64,000 bases of DNA from Rostratula benghalensis (Eukaryota > Chordata > Aves > Charadriiformes > Rostratulidae), in contig VXAI01000015.1 of the NCBI GenBank assembly GCA_013399305.1, positions 5,383,979-5,447,978 on the forward strand, in the 5' to 3' direction. Every line of letters begins with the position of its first letter. Within the stretch, counting starts at the first letter, position 1. The position numbers and the translations under genes were made by a program. The notes below the pieces were generated by a model. It was given only the letters and a program-made list of their open reading frames with translations. It ran no database searches and was not told the DNA's origin. This document shows, piece after piece, positions 40,411-52,176 of this stretch.

Positions 40411-41860
40411 GCAAAATAAATACTAAGCGCTCTGCCTTTTCTATGGGATTTACAAAAATTTAACTCCCAGTTCTCTGTAGCGGCAGAGGAAGCAGGCTGA
40501 GACCGGACGGTGCTGGTTGATCAAGGCAATGTCTTGCTTTCCCTGCTGGCATCCAACTGGCTTCACTGCAAAGCTTACTGTCCCCTGAAAGAGACCCAAA
40601 AAGCAGCCTGCACTTGGAACCAGAGGCTTTAAGCACATCCACAGTCCTTTGCGATCGATAACAAACTTGTTGCTTCTTCTGTTGCAAAGTATCAGGAGAG
40701 AGAAAACTTCTGCTCACTACCAGGAAGCATTGCTGGGATCTGCGTTCAGGATGGATTAACAGCACCAGAGATCAATTCCAGTCACTGACAGCTGTGACAA
40801 ATGGAAACCATCATATTTAAGGGCTGCAATGCCATGTGCTGGACAGTGATGGGCAGAGGCTTTAGAGCAGTGTTCTGGGTTAGAAAAAGTGGCCCGTGCT
40901 GGTGCCTGCATGGGGGCCTGTGGCAGCCGTGCTGCCTGAACCCTCACCCCTGCAGAGATGCTGCTTTTACTTTGACAAAATGAGGTACATGACCTGCAGT
41001 AATTGCCTCGCAAAGGAGAGACAGTGAACACCAGAGCAATAGCAAGTGAACAGGTTGCTTGTTTTTTGGTTACTCTTCAGATAAAGCCCTTCAATTAAAG
41101 TTTTAATTGAGATTTATTAGACATACATTTGGTGCTAAATTCCTACTGATTCTTGCTAAAAGTGACCTGCAATGTGCGTAACGTAATCCTTCAGTTTCTA
41201 TATTGCTCCCAAATACCCCCAAACAAGGCAATGGGGAAAAAAAATTATAGATTTTTAGGCTCCTTTTCAGCATCCGCTGCAAACAGCAAGTTTCTGCTCA
41301 GTGACTGGCCCAGCGTGCTCAGCACTGGTACCTTCACTGCCCCCAGGACCTAGGGATCCCCAGTGGGAGCCAAGTAAATGGTCAGCCGTGGTGTGATGGA
41401 TTCAGCATCTCTCTTGAGCACGTTCGAGGGATGCCTCATAGTCAATGACTGAAAATCCCTCTGCGTCAAATACTGCCAGAGCAGTTAGATCATAAACTAA
41501 TAACTGTCAATCTCCATTTGTTTGTAATGCTGCAAAGAGGGCTTTCATAATTCTCTTAGAGATATAAAACAGGCACTCTGATTTTCCTTTAAATGAAAGT
41601 ATGCGATAATGTTAGCTGCCGGTAAACCTCAAAGCCAGTATCTATACAGCATCAGAAACATTTGCAAAGACGGGAAAGAAATGGCCTTTGGGCTGCAAGA
41701 CCTTAGAATGTACAACCTGTATCCTGCAAACTTTTGTGCCTCTGTGTAAGCACACTGCAGGATCTGTGCCCATCAGTATCGTCATCACCCCGACAAGGCT
41801 GCATGTGTGCAGAGGAAGTGATGGAAATTTGATAGTGTATTTTTCTCTATTAACAACTAC

Positions 41861-41889
41861 TTTTTTTTTTCTTTTTCTTTTTTTTTTTT
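41861..41889 (+). repeat. T-rich tract
   Basis: Runs of T broken only by single C bases, 29 bases in all. Confidence 0.8.
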
Positions 41890-42829
41890 ATTTGAGGAGA
41901 ATATAATAGACTCAGAAACTAAAGTCTTCAGCTTGTACTCAAGAGACACAGCACAAGTTGCACAATAAAACTCCTTGACGCCCTCTCCTAAGCAGAAGGC
42001 AAGGCAGCGTTACTCAGTTTATTGCAGAAGATCATGTTCTTCCAGATACTATGTGGGAAACTCCGTCCCTGAATTTCAAGCATCAAATTCTCCTGGAAAA
42101 CAAATCTGGCTTGTGCCCACATAGCCCCAGACCTTCACATTCTGCATCTGCTGGAGGAGGACAGGCAGAGGTGGTACTGCTACATTAACAAGGTATCTCA
42201 GAGTGAATTCATAATAACTTCAGATGCTGATAAATCCCCCACCCCTGTGGGTCCAAGAATGACTGCCCTGGAGAGAGAGCAGTGACTAGCACTGATTTGC
42301 TGGATGGCTGCACCAACATTGCAAAGGAAGCAGTAAAACCAGCAGCACCAGCAGAGTCCTAGTGCATTTTTATGTACCTCGATGACCTGAGCAGAACTTG
42401 CCAGATCCACCATGCAAAGCCAAGAGAGCACTTCTTAAATCCCACCTGAATGTGGGCAGATTAATGATGGAGAAACGAAGGAAAGCGCTAGAGTGGAAAA
42501 CCAATGCCCAGAGAGATGGAGATATTCAACCTCAGATTGTTTAGCTGGCAAGAGAGGCCAAATAGGTAGCCAAGTCTATCAAATCTTTGTGCCTCTGGCT
42601 ATATAAGGTATATATAATCCGAAATACTCACCGCTGCTTTCATTGCTCATCAGACAGAGGGCAATTCACTGTACCCAAGGGTAGGCACATAAAATGAGGT
42701 TGAGTCAAGGGGGATGACCATCTCAGCCCTACGCCTCCCATTCCAACCACAGGCTGCTGGGAGGACTCCCAGGCAGGGGTGTGTGGTGTTGCACCATACG
42801 GAACGCGGGCACCTAAAGGCCCATTTCAG

Positions 42830-42985
42830 TTCCTGACTCTGGCAGTGATAAAAGTCTCTGCACATCTCTGCCAGTTCCCTCTACCTGTGAAACAGGGATA
42901 ACTGAGCTTAGCATCTTTTTCCTGCAGATTGCAGAGCACTTTTTAAAAAGAATCAGGTGTGGAAAAGTGCTGGTAGAAAGTACCA
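42830..42985 (+). mobile_element. Probable MIR-like SINE remnant
   Basis: CAGTTCCCTCTACCTGTGAA followed by ACAGGGATAAC resembles the MIR block that runs from the CAGTTTCCCC part to GGGGATAAT. GCAGAGCACTTTTTAAAAAG and AAAAGTGCTGGTAGAAAG resemble the 3' part of the same family. An A-run/T-run (42987-43001) follows immediately. Diverged and not certain. Confidence 0.5.
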
Positions 42986-44363
42986 TAAAAAAAATTTTTT
43001 TAAAATCCCTCTAGGTGAAAACCTTAAAAATAGCAAACTTACGAAAACAGGATGCAGCCCCTTTCAGTACTCCAACCCTGTAGTTTCTCTTCTCCCCTGA
43101 AGTTAAATTGAGGCAATTTTCATGAATACATTAAATTGGCAAGGCAAACTAAGAACAAAGAACAGTTTGTTTCTGCTCTGGAAATTCTTCTCTCCTGGCC
43201 TCTTCAGATTTCTTGTCAGTACCCAGCATCTTCTTCACTTTCAATTTACCTTCATTGTTATCACACATCCTCACTGAATAGAAAAAAACATCAGTAATAA
43301 TTAAGCCCTTATTTCAGGGTCACCTAAAGGAGATTTCAGCTGCCCATCATGATGCAGCTGAGGACTCCAGATTATTCATTGTTTGGTTCTGCTGGTGCTG
43401 TTTGAATGAAACTAAAGAAGTGCCCATCTAATGACAGCATTTCTAAGAAGGAGCTGCAGAGACTGTGGACAGGATGGTAGAGAGGATACAAAGTAAAATG
43501 AGATCAGCATAAAGGGAAAGAAACCAAGGAGAGTCTGGAGCCACCTCCTTTTAATGCAAGGCAGAATTCTACTGTATTGGAAATACCGACTGGCTGCTTT
43601 CCCAGGTAAAATGCCATTGCTTGAAAGAGAGAAAGAGTCAATTACAGCCTCAAGGAACCTCCCTGCCGAGGCAAAAAAGTTATTTCAGATGATGTATTGA
43701 ATCCTTTCCATGATGAGAAAAAGAAAGGAGAAAGCTGCCTTCATGTTGAGCCAGCGCCTAGGAAATACAGGAAGATTCAAGTGCATTTTTCACCAGAGGC
43801 TGGCGAGACCATCTGCACTAGGGTGGCTCCAGCTCCACTGTGGAATAAAGCATCATGGACCAGCCCAAAGTGCTTGACGTTTGGCACTTGGATGATGCAA
43901 AACCTTCAGAGGGACCTGCAAGGACTCCCCTCAACTTGTTCTCTCTGAGGTATATGCCCGTTTCATTTTCATCTCCCTCCCTAACAGGGCCTGGAGACTC
44001 CTAGAAAGCCCTGTCCACACCAGGCTGCTCCCAGTGGTGGGGCTGTCTGGAGCCACGAGGACTCTCTGGGTTCAGAAGTTTCCCAGGCTCCCAGGGAGAC
44101 AGCTGGGCTGTTGGCATTAACAAACCCCATGTGAGGTTTTCTCCAAGGGTTTGGTGAACTCACTCATACACCCAGTGACCAAAATCCTGGTGTCAGGGGT
44201 GCAGGAGAGGAGTGATACTACCCTTGAATCAATCACAGCAGATCAGGGCTCTGAGCTCATGAGGGGACCCCGAGGCAGATTTGATCTTCCATCACCTAAC
44301 AAACATTCCATTTTTGTTAAAGAGATGAGAAAGATTTATTTTATCTGAGAGAGAAGGAAAAAA

Positions 44364-44440
44364 ATATCTATATATATATATACACGTATCTCTCTATAGT
44401 GAGTATGTGTATATATAGAATATACATATACATGCACACA
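44364..44440 (+). repeat. Compound TA/CA-rich microsatellite
   Basis: Interrupted TA, TC, GT and CA dinucleotide runs over about 77 bases, consistent with a decayed microsatellite. Confidence 0.75.
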
Positions 44441-45243
44441 CTTCCCAGCTTCCAAAGCAGAGGATGACAGCATGTTTTCACATAGTACATCTGAAGAAAA
44501 GGTCTTGTATCAGTGCTACAGCAGGAAAAAAAATCATCTTGAAACTAAGGAAAGAAGGGGGGAAAAAAATAGAAAAGAGAGTGAGCATTGCTCCTTATCA
44601 TGTCTGAGGAACTTAACTATACTGATGAGGAAGATATAAAAACCTCAGACAGCAAAGCACTGTTCTGGAGATCACAATATGCATAAAAACCCCTCCAAGC
44701 CCTTGTTAAATGTTCCTACCCTCCTACCCTACAGCCCATGCCTCCAGGATGCAATTTTCAGGAGACAGAAAGATTTAATGCTGCCTTGGTTAAAATAACC
44801 CCCTGGATTCTCGCTGCAGAGACTGTCATGACAGCGTGTTCCTCTGGTTTATTATATTAATAAGCAGAGTCATTCAGCACTCAACATGATGTGGCTATTT
44901 GACTTGCACACGACTGTGTCCCCAAGCTGCCACAACACAGTGGCTTCCCCCTGCCCCTCCTTGCAAAAACACTTTGTTATTTGGAGGCAAAACATCCACA
45001 ACTACTTACAGACACGGATGCACAAACAGCAGGTTGCCCCGAATATAAGGAGGCAGGGGCCAAATTCACCCCCAGCCATCTCCACTTTTCCCCTTGCTCC
45101 TTGCCAGGCTCCTTGGGATGCCAGGGATGCCCCCCAGCTCTGAGCCCTCCATCTCATCCCTGTGCATCCAAGGAGTACCTTGAGCCTTTTCTCCACTGAT
45201 TAAAGCCAAACAAGAGTAGAAAACATAAGGTTATTAAAATAGT

Positions 45244-45263
45244 AAAAAAAAAAAAAAAAAAAA
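45244..45263 (+). repeat. Poly(A) tract (20 A)
   Basis: An uninterrupted A-run with no associated element recognised. Confidence 0.85.
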
Positions 45264-46679
45264 GACTAACCCATGAACAAAGCTCTCCTTCCCTTCCCTG
45301 GCTTGAAAAACAGCGCTGTCCTCCTTGTCCTTGCCTGAAATTGCATGAACTTTCCCTGTTACCTCTAATTACTGCTCCCTGCCTTGGTTTCCCCAGCTGT
45401 GAAAGGCAGGTTATGTTGATGCACGCCGGGCAGCACCGCTGGCATGGCTGGCTGAAGATGCCCCATGCTCAGCGCTGTGATTATCACTTTATTTCTGGGG
45501 TGCTTGGTTCAAGCACAAGCAGAAAGGAGACGGCGTCGCTGCTGTAAACACCAATGCCGTTATCCACATGCACTAAATGCAGAAGGAGAACCCCAGCTGA
45601 TTTTCTGCCCCCCTTCCCATAAAGGCTTTTTATTTTTCCCTTAAGGAGCAGCCTCAGTAAGACGTTGTGTTGCAGAGGTTTTATACTACGTAAATGATGG
45701 GTATTGTTTATGCACTGATTATATCAAACCCAGTGGTTTACCTTTGCTAGGACTGCAATTATTTTAACAGTAATTGTAAAAATAAATTGGGGAGAAAAAT
45801 AACAGGAACTTTCCAGCTTGGTTTTCAAAACCAGAGCGCTGCCAAGCGTGCTTTGACCTCAGACAAATCACGTGTAGCCACTTATTTTAAAAATCAACTG
45901 AGCTTGTCCATGCATGGAAAACAGACTGTTCTGCAGGATTTTGGCAAAAACGGGTCCCAAAAGGTTCAAAATTCAGCCCATCCACATCTTCCTCATTTAC
46001 TACCACCTGCTTAAGCTGCCACAGCACCCAGATCTTCCCTGCAGCCAAACAACCACGTAACACTGACACCAAACACACAGAATGAGGTCAAACAGCCCAG
46101 AAGACCAGCACATTGACTGTCACCTCTCTTCTTTGTGACAGGCTTGCCCTCCCCAATACAAAAATACCAGTGTGGACTAAGTATTTTTGAAGGTGTCCAT
46201 TTTGCAGCTGGAGCAACTGTTCCCCAGCCCTCCATGCAGTTCCCTGCTCCTCCTCTCCTGGACAGCAGGCAGACGCCAAGCCATGGAAGTTATTCTTTCA
46301 TTTACAGCATCTGGTTCCTTGGCAGACTCCTCGAGCAATTATGTTCAGAGCTTTAAAGCTGTCTCTAGCTCTGCTTCATGGGTTTGCTGCTTTTGGCTTG
46401 TAGCAGTGTCTTCTCATCTTCCATGTCCATCATTTTGGCTGAGTGTTGCTCTTAAAATATGGGAATCAGACCACTCATATCTCCCTCTAATTAGGAGCAA
46501 AAGTAAACAATATCCCATGTTTTTTGTTAAACACAAGCACTCATTTTATATTTACAGCCATATTCAGGAGGCCCTGGGCACTCCTGTGGTCTTGAAGCAC
46601 CATGTACTTAGAGTCATTTGCAACCATTGAGACAGCCTGGACAATTATACCTCCATACACACACGACTTTTTTTGCCTG

Positions 46680-46696
46680 TTTTTTTTTTTTTTTTT
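46680..46696 (+). repeat. Poly(T) tract (17 T)
   Basis: An uninterrupted T-run followed by GTGAGTGTGTATG. Read on the minus strand it is a poly(A) run. No retrotransposed body recognised on either side. Confidence 0.8.
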
Positions 46697-48405
46697 GTGA
46701 GTGTGTATGATGTGCATTTCTGCCTGCGTGCCTCCTCCTCTCGCCAGCAGCACTCAGAATCCCTTTTTTTTTGCCTGCAGACAAAAAGGCAGAGAAATAT
46801 CCACCCAGCACCTTGGAAATCCCTACCTGAAAAGTGTCTGAGTGAATGGGCTCTCTCCCAAGGAAGTTCATAGCTTCGACTTAAAAACAAGGGGAGGTGG
46901 GAATCCATGAATCTCAAAAGTCCCTCCAACACCATGGGAGGGATTTTGCATTTCTTGTCAGTGACAGGCTGTAGATAAAAAGTAGGGACAATGCAGGTCC
47001 TGTCCCTCATTGTCAGCCTGAAGCAACCACCTCCTGGGATAAGAGGATAAGCTGATGCATGATCCAGTTTTTCTGATTAAAGCTGCCAACAACTAACAGA
47101 GATCCACACACCTACTTGAGGACCTGCACCTTGTTTTGGATTAGCCAAGGCAAGGCCACGACAGGGTGACAACCTCCATACACCACTGGCTGGAACAAGG
47201 TTCCCATTGGTGACCCCTGAGCGAGCAACAGATGAGACTTTCCAAAAAAATTCCAAGCCACACGGTCTCAAGAGCACAGAGTCACTGCTCTGGGGTCTCA
47301 AAACTTAGTAGCCGCAGAATAAATTTGGTGGGGAGCCAGCTTTTAAAGAGGCATTTAAAACCAACCAACTTCCCGCATTATCATCAGGGGATGCTTCATG
47401 GAATGAGCACCTTTGCCAGTCCCATGTCTCACCAGCAGAAATGAACTGTGAACTGTTTTGGAAACACACCCACCGTGATGGCTCCTGACCTCCCAAAATG
47501 CTCCCAAGGAGGAGAAAGCAACAGCCTGGCTATTCATCATTGCTTCCTACCATCGCTGGCTCAATGCCCAGAGCAGAATGAATTGGTCCAGCCTGCAAGA
47601 GTGTACATCCAGTTGGACAGTGCTTCTCCATCTCGGGAGAAACCATGAGCTCTCATACAAACCTCCCAGGACCACTAGAAATCTTCAAACCTGGGGAACA
47701 TACTGGCTACAGCTGCCAGCCATGATGGGAAAACCCATCAAGTGACCCTTCTGCTTTGCTTTTAGCACACACAGCTTAAACCTTCTCTGTCTCTGTGAAA
47801 ATGCAGATTCCTCACCATGAAGAGCAGAGGGATATGCACTGACCACTGCACAGACCAACAGGAATGGTGCAGCCATGGCATTAGCAAGGATCCTAGCAGC
47901 CATATGGCAATAGCATCCGTATAGCAGCCCTGTTGATTTAACAGAGCCACTGTGTTGAGTGACTGATGCTTGTGAGGGCAGAATAGGAGGGATGCTCTCC
48001 TCCCCTAGGCAGAGGAGGAAGCTGGATGCTCTATCAGTCTCCATCCCCAGTATCCAAAGGTCCCATCTGGAGTAGGGAGCAAACAGACCGAACGAGGTGC
48101 TTCCTCAGCACAATGGGTGCCATGGGGCTGGAATTTCTGCTGGCGTTAGTGCTAACCCCCCCAGTCTACCCTCTCTGCTGCAGACGTGCCTGGAGCCCCA
48201 ACACAGGGCTCATGAAAAGCATTCGTCCTGGGCGGGTGGGGACTGAGGGCACATTTATTCTTTTTGAAGGAATGGGCCCATAAAGAGAAAATTACAACAG
48301 ATCTCTGAGCGTTTAAACACATTTCCATAACTGTTTGCAATGATTCCCAGGCAGCAGCCGTCATTAAGCTGGAGCTGAGGCTGAGAGCACCAATTAGCAG
48401 CATAT

Positions 48406-48429
48406 AAAAAAAAAAAAAAAAAAAAAAAA
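48406..48429 (+). repeat. Poly(A) tract (24 A)
   Basis: The longest A-run in the window; no recognisable retrotransposed body precedes it. Confidence 0.85.
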
Positions 48430-49569
48430 GGAATGAAACTCTACAGTTATCCCCAAACAAGGATTACAGGCCCTGCCTAAGCTTTTATGCCTGACTTTGC
48501 TGGAAACAACGGCAGGTTAATGCTCTGGGAAGGTGGAGTCCATGGCAGTCCACAGTCAGCTGCTGCAGACCCCAACCAGCTGCACAGCCCCATTGGGCTG
48601 CTGGGGGAGGAGAGATGTAAAATACAGCAGCTTATCCTCACATCCACTGGATAAAAGTTAGGAAAGAAAAGAGAAAGAGAAATCCTGGCAAAGCAGGGGT
48701 GGACACCTCCCTCCGTTCACCGATGCCCAGGGGCAGCCTGAGCTCCTGCCCAGCAGGACTCACCACCCACTCACACCCATTTCAGATGATGCTTGAGCTA
48801 TTTTAATCACATGGCAAATTAAAATTACTCTCCCCTCACCTCCCCACTTCTGTATTTTGGTAAATACTTTAGCTTTATGCTATGCAAAACAGTTGTACCG
48901 GCGGGCTGTGGTGGCAGGGCCAGGCTGTGCAGCTCCCACTGTGGGAACTGCTTTGTAACAGAGTGAAATTATTTATCCAGTTTCCCTTCCCACAGACTCT
49001 ACCTGCTCAGCCTCCATATAAACTTTGGCAAGTTTAGCCTCAGGCTGGAAGCAAATACACTCACCATTGTGAAACACAAACCAACAGAAAAGAACATCTA
49101 TTTAAACTGTTAGGGATTTTTTTTTTACCTTATTTTTTTTATTTTTTAAGAGCCATGAGCAATTATTTTTGAGTGCAGAGATCCTAGCCATTCATTTATC
49201 CTGAGAATAAAAGTGGGAGAAATTATTCCTTTTTCTTTATTTGTCACCCTGCCAGTACTGAAACAAAGTCAGAGGACTGCCAGAAGAGCTCCTTTGATCC
49301 AAGTAAGTATTCTTATAAACATTTCAAATCTACAGGGAGAAAACCCCAAACTCCAGTCAAATCTTTCCACCATGATTCAAAAAGATAAATATATAAACAA
49401 CAAAAGAAATCCTCTTCCTCTACATAGAAGACTTTGCCATTCAAGCTACGCACTAAAGCTTTTTCAAAAAGATTCTGTCAGGGGAGATCCAGAACTGCAC
49501 CAGAAAAAGCCAAGTTTGAAGATTCGCATCATAGGCCCAACATCATCACTCACAGTGAGTTACAAACAT

Positions 49570-49599
49570 NNNNNNNNNNNNNNNNNNNNNNNNNNNNNN
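49570..49599. other. Assembly gap (30 N)
   Basis: Thirty undetermined bases. The flanks are ordinary AT-rich non-coding sequence, and the true gap length is unknown. A plus-strand frame running across it is not evidence of a gene. Confidence 0.95.
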
Positions 49600-50109
49600 A
49601 GATTCTACATCAGGAACCAATTTACTTTTGCTGCTCCGCAGAGCAATCATGCCCCAGGACCTGCAGCTAAATGGCTAGAGCTCACGTAACTGGAACAGCA
49701 AAGGAAGCAGCGGAGAACTTTAATGGCTTATGAAATTCAATTGAAATTGATGGTTGGAAAAGTGAAACATTTAACACCCTACCAATTTAACACTGGCACA
49801 CGCACACACATGTATGCACAGACATGTACACACACCAAAAATGGTGGGAACTCATTTTCCACTTGCTTATCTGTCCACAACCTCCACAGTGCTGTAGGGA
49901 AGAAGACGGCACCCTCTTACAGTAACTTAAACTATATATAAATATTTTAACACCTCCAGACCTTTCTCCACTGGAACCTTTAATATAAAATCCATCTTTT
50001 GTGAAAATGGCAATACATTATTACGACCCGCCCTGTCCACTTCTCTGAGAGATTAGAAGCCACATTCTGCATTTCATCTTCAGCTGCAGCAGGAACTCAT
50101 AAACCGTCC

Positions 50110-50300
50110 CTGCTATTTGAGGAGACTTTGAATAAACTGTTTGCAGTCGATGTACTTTTTCCAACGTGGATCTCTTTTGTTATGAAGCCTGTCTCTGATG
50201 AACAATAGAAAAATATTGTTGACAGGGGTGTACTTTTCCATCAACTCGAAAATATCATTTTGCAGAATATTTTCACAGCTCAGCAGAAGGTGGAAAGAAA
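50110..50300. promoter_or_regulatory. Candidate regulatory element with a SOX-type inverted repeat
   Basis: AACAATA at 50201-50207 and its exact inverse TATTGTT at 50214-50220 form two SOX-like cores facing each other with a 6-base spacer (8 bases between the ACAAT cores). Paired SOXE sites are known, usually with a tighter spacing. The flanks show no repeat signature. Confidence 0.25.
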
Positions 50301-50869
50301 GACAATATTATGACTACATAAGAAAGAAAAATATAATTCATCATAGCTTATAGGAGCTTTCTTGTTGCTTTTGGCTTGCTTAAATGAGGTTCTTTACTAG
50401 TTGAGAGCCCCAATCTGACTTAGAAAGCTTTCAGGCAAAACTCACGTTAATCAAAGATTAACCTGGGTAAAACACTCAGAATTTGGTGAAAACACTTTTG
50501 AATGAAGCTTATATTCACAATGTTATCAACAAGGACCACCGATAACCTTAACATTATTACTTTTAAGTGTTCCCAGGCAGATGTTCAGTTCAGTTAGATG
50601 GTTGGGGATGCATCACCCCAACTCAGGTGCAAGGAAGGAATTGCAGATCCTGGCCAGCATCAGCCCTATCACTTATTGAGGGAATGGAGGCACACGGATG
50701 CTACCTTCAGCCTTCCAGAAGGACCCAAACCCCAGTAACCACTGCACGGGAGCATCCAAGGCACAACAGTTGTGCCCCAGGAGCAGGCAGGGTACAATGA
50801 TCATTGTGGGCACTTCACACAACAGCAGTGTAATTGAGCTCGCTCCGGTGCACTGTACCAGTTGATTCA

Positions 50870-51000
50870 TGGGGCGGCTTTGATGTGCAAATTAATCATT
50901 ATAACTTTTAATTGAGCTAATGTAAGCATCATATGTTGCTAATTACACAATGCGGGGTGTGGGGGGGAAAATATAGCAAATGAATTTAACTGCTTAATCT
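50870..51000. promoter_or_regulatory. Candidate conserved non-coding element
   Basis: TGTGCAAATTAATCATTATA, a POU/homeodomain-like composite, is followed by TTTTAATTGAGC and GCTAATTACACAATG. It lies just upstream of the CR1 fragment but shows no CR1 similarity itself. Confidence 0.22.
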
Positions 51001-51229
51001 AATCAGGATGGCAAGTTGTGTTTAAATTACAAATTATTGTGTGGCAGCAAAGCATCCGCTGCAAATCAGCGACTCCGATCCCAAAGCAAAGCCACACTGT
51101 GTCTCACTGGTGTGCCCCACGTCCAGCTACACACAACACAGTCCCAGCCCCCTCAAAACACCAGGGCAAGCCAGTGGCACAGACCCTGGTGGCCATGGCC
51201 TTGGCTGGGGACAGCCCTTCACAGGCATT

Positions 51230-51336
51230 GGGGATGTGCTTAGGGACATGGTTCAGTGGTGGGTTTGGCAGTGCTTGATTAATGGTTGGACTTGATGATC
51301 TTAAAGTTCTCTTCCAACCTAGACAATTCTATGACT
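51230..51336 (+). mobile_element. CR1 LINE, 3' end fragment
   Basis: The sequence reads as a typical avian CR1 3' end: a stretch with TTAGGGACATGG, then GGTTGGACTTGATGATC, TTCCAACCTAGA and the terminal ATTCTATGA-type sequence. CR1 copies are usually 5'-truncated, and only about 110 bases are clear here. It is well enough preserved to be moderately young. This is the strongest single indication of a bird (or other reptile) genome. Confidence 0.85.
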
Positions 51337-51779
51337 CTGCCACCCTGAACACCTCTGCCTGGTGGCTTCTTGCAATGAGGGCTCCTTATAGCCACCTTCG
51401 AGCTTCCTACATTCGAACCCCACTGTCTATAATCCCCCTTCTCATCCGCATGACCATTCTAACACTCAGAGGCAGAAATATTCATGATCTTCCTCCAGCT
51501 CAATTCCTGCCAATTCACATAAGCAAGAATCAAGCAGCACCTTCGCAGCCTGTTTTTTCTATGTCCTTACAGTTAAGGGCAAAGGAAAAATAGAAAATGC
51601 ATGAAAAAATAAAATGAGATTACAAAAAAACCCAACAAACACTACTCCCGGACTTTGTCATCTGAGGTAGTGCCTGGAGCAAGATTTTACAACCAAATTA
51701 AAATCCCTGAATATTGTGGGTTTTAATGGAGACAGTGATATAGCCAAGCAGCTATAGCATGGCAATGCACCTGCATAAT

Positions 51780-52090
51780 GCATCACCTAGAGAATGTATT
51801 ACCGTGAGATATGCGACAATGACAACGTTCACCGTCCAACTGTACCTGCGGCGAAGAAAAACATCCACTTGCTGATAACTCTGCTGGTAATTAACTAGAG
51901 AGTATCGGGGAGGAAAGAATACCTCTGAAACGTTATGGCAGATACAGGGTATCTAAAAAGCAAAGGCAATCTATTTTTTCTTATATTATTTTTTAATTTG
52001 ATACAGTTTCTATTTATCAAAAGGAGAATAAAAAAAGCCCCACAGACTCTGAGCACATTAATGTGCTTTAGATTTTGCCAGTTACCCACA
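51780..52090. promoter_or_regulatory. Candidate conserved non-coding element
   Basis: Contains TGGTAATTAACTAGAG, GGTATCTAAAAAGCAAAGGC and long TTATATTATTTTTTAATTTG runs, with no recognisable repeat or coding content. Texture only. Confidence 0.2.
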
Positions 52091-52109
52091 TTAAAGTAAA
52101 AACCCGAAG

Positions 52110-52176
52110 GTTTGAGGGGTTTTTTTTTGTTTGTGCTTTTCGTTTTTTGTTGGGTTTTTTTGTGGTTTTTTTTTAA
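52110..52176 (+). repeat. T/G-rich low-complexity stretch
   Basis: Runs of T separated by G, almost free of A, with only two C. It ends at TTTAAACACC. Confidence 0.7.

Larger units (their letters stand above)
40411..49569. other. Non-coding stretch, no gene recognised
   Basis: Contains the MIR-like remnant near 42.9 kb, several poly(A/T) tracts and the compound microsatellite near 44.4 kb. The sequence directly upstream (minus sense) of the candidate alternative exon includes TAGTATTTATTTTGC, which is AT-rich but not a clear TATA box. Confidence 0.45.

Noticed and set aside
45370..45425. MIR-like block (TTGGTTTCCCCAGCTGTGAA)
   Set aside because: Only one short block matches, with no supporting flanks; too little to call a SINE.
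49213..49689. 158-codon plus-strand frame across the N gap
   Set aside because: The frame depends on an arbitrary gap length and shows no protein similarity.
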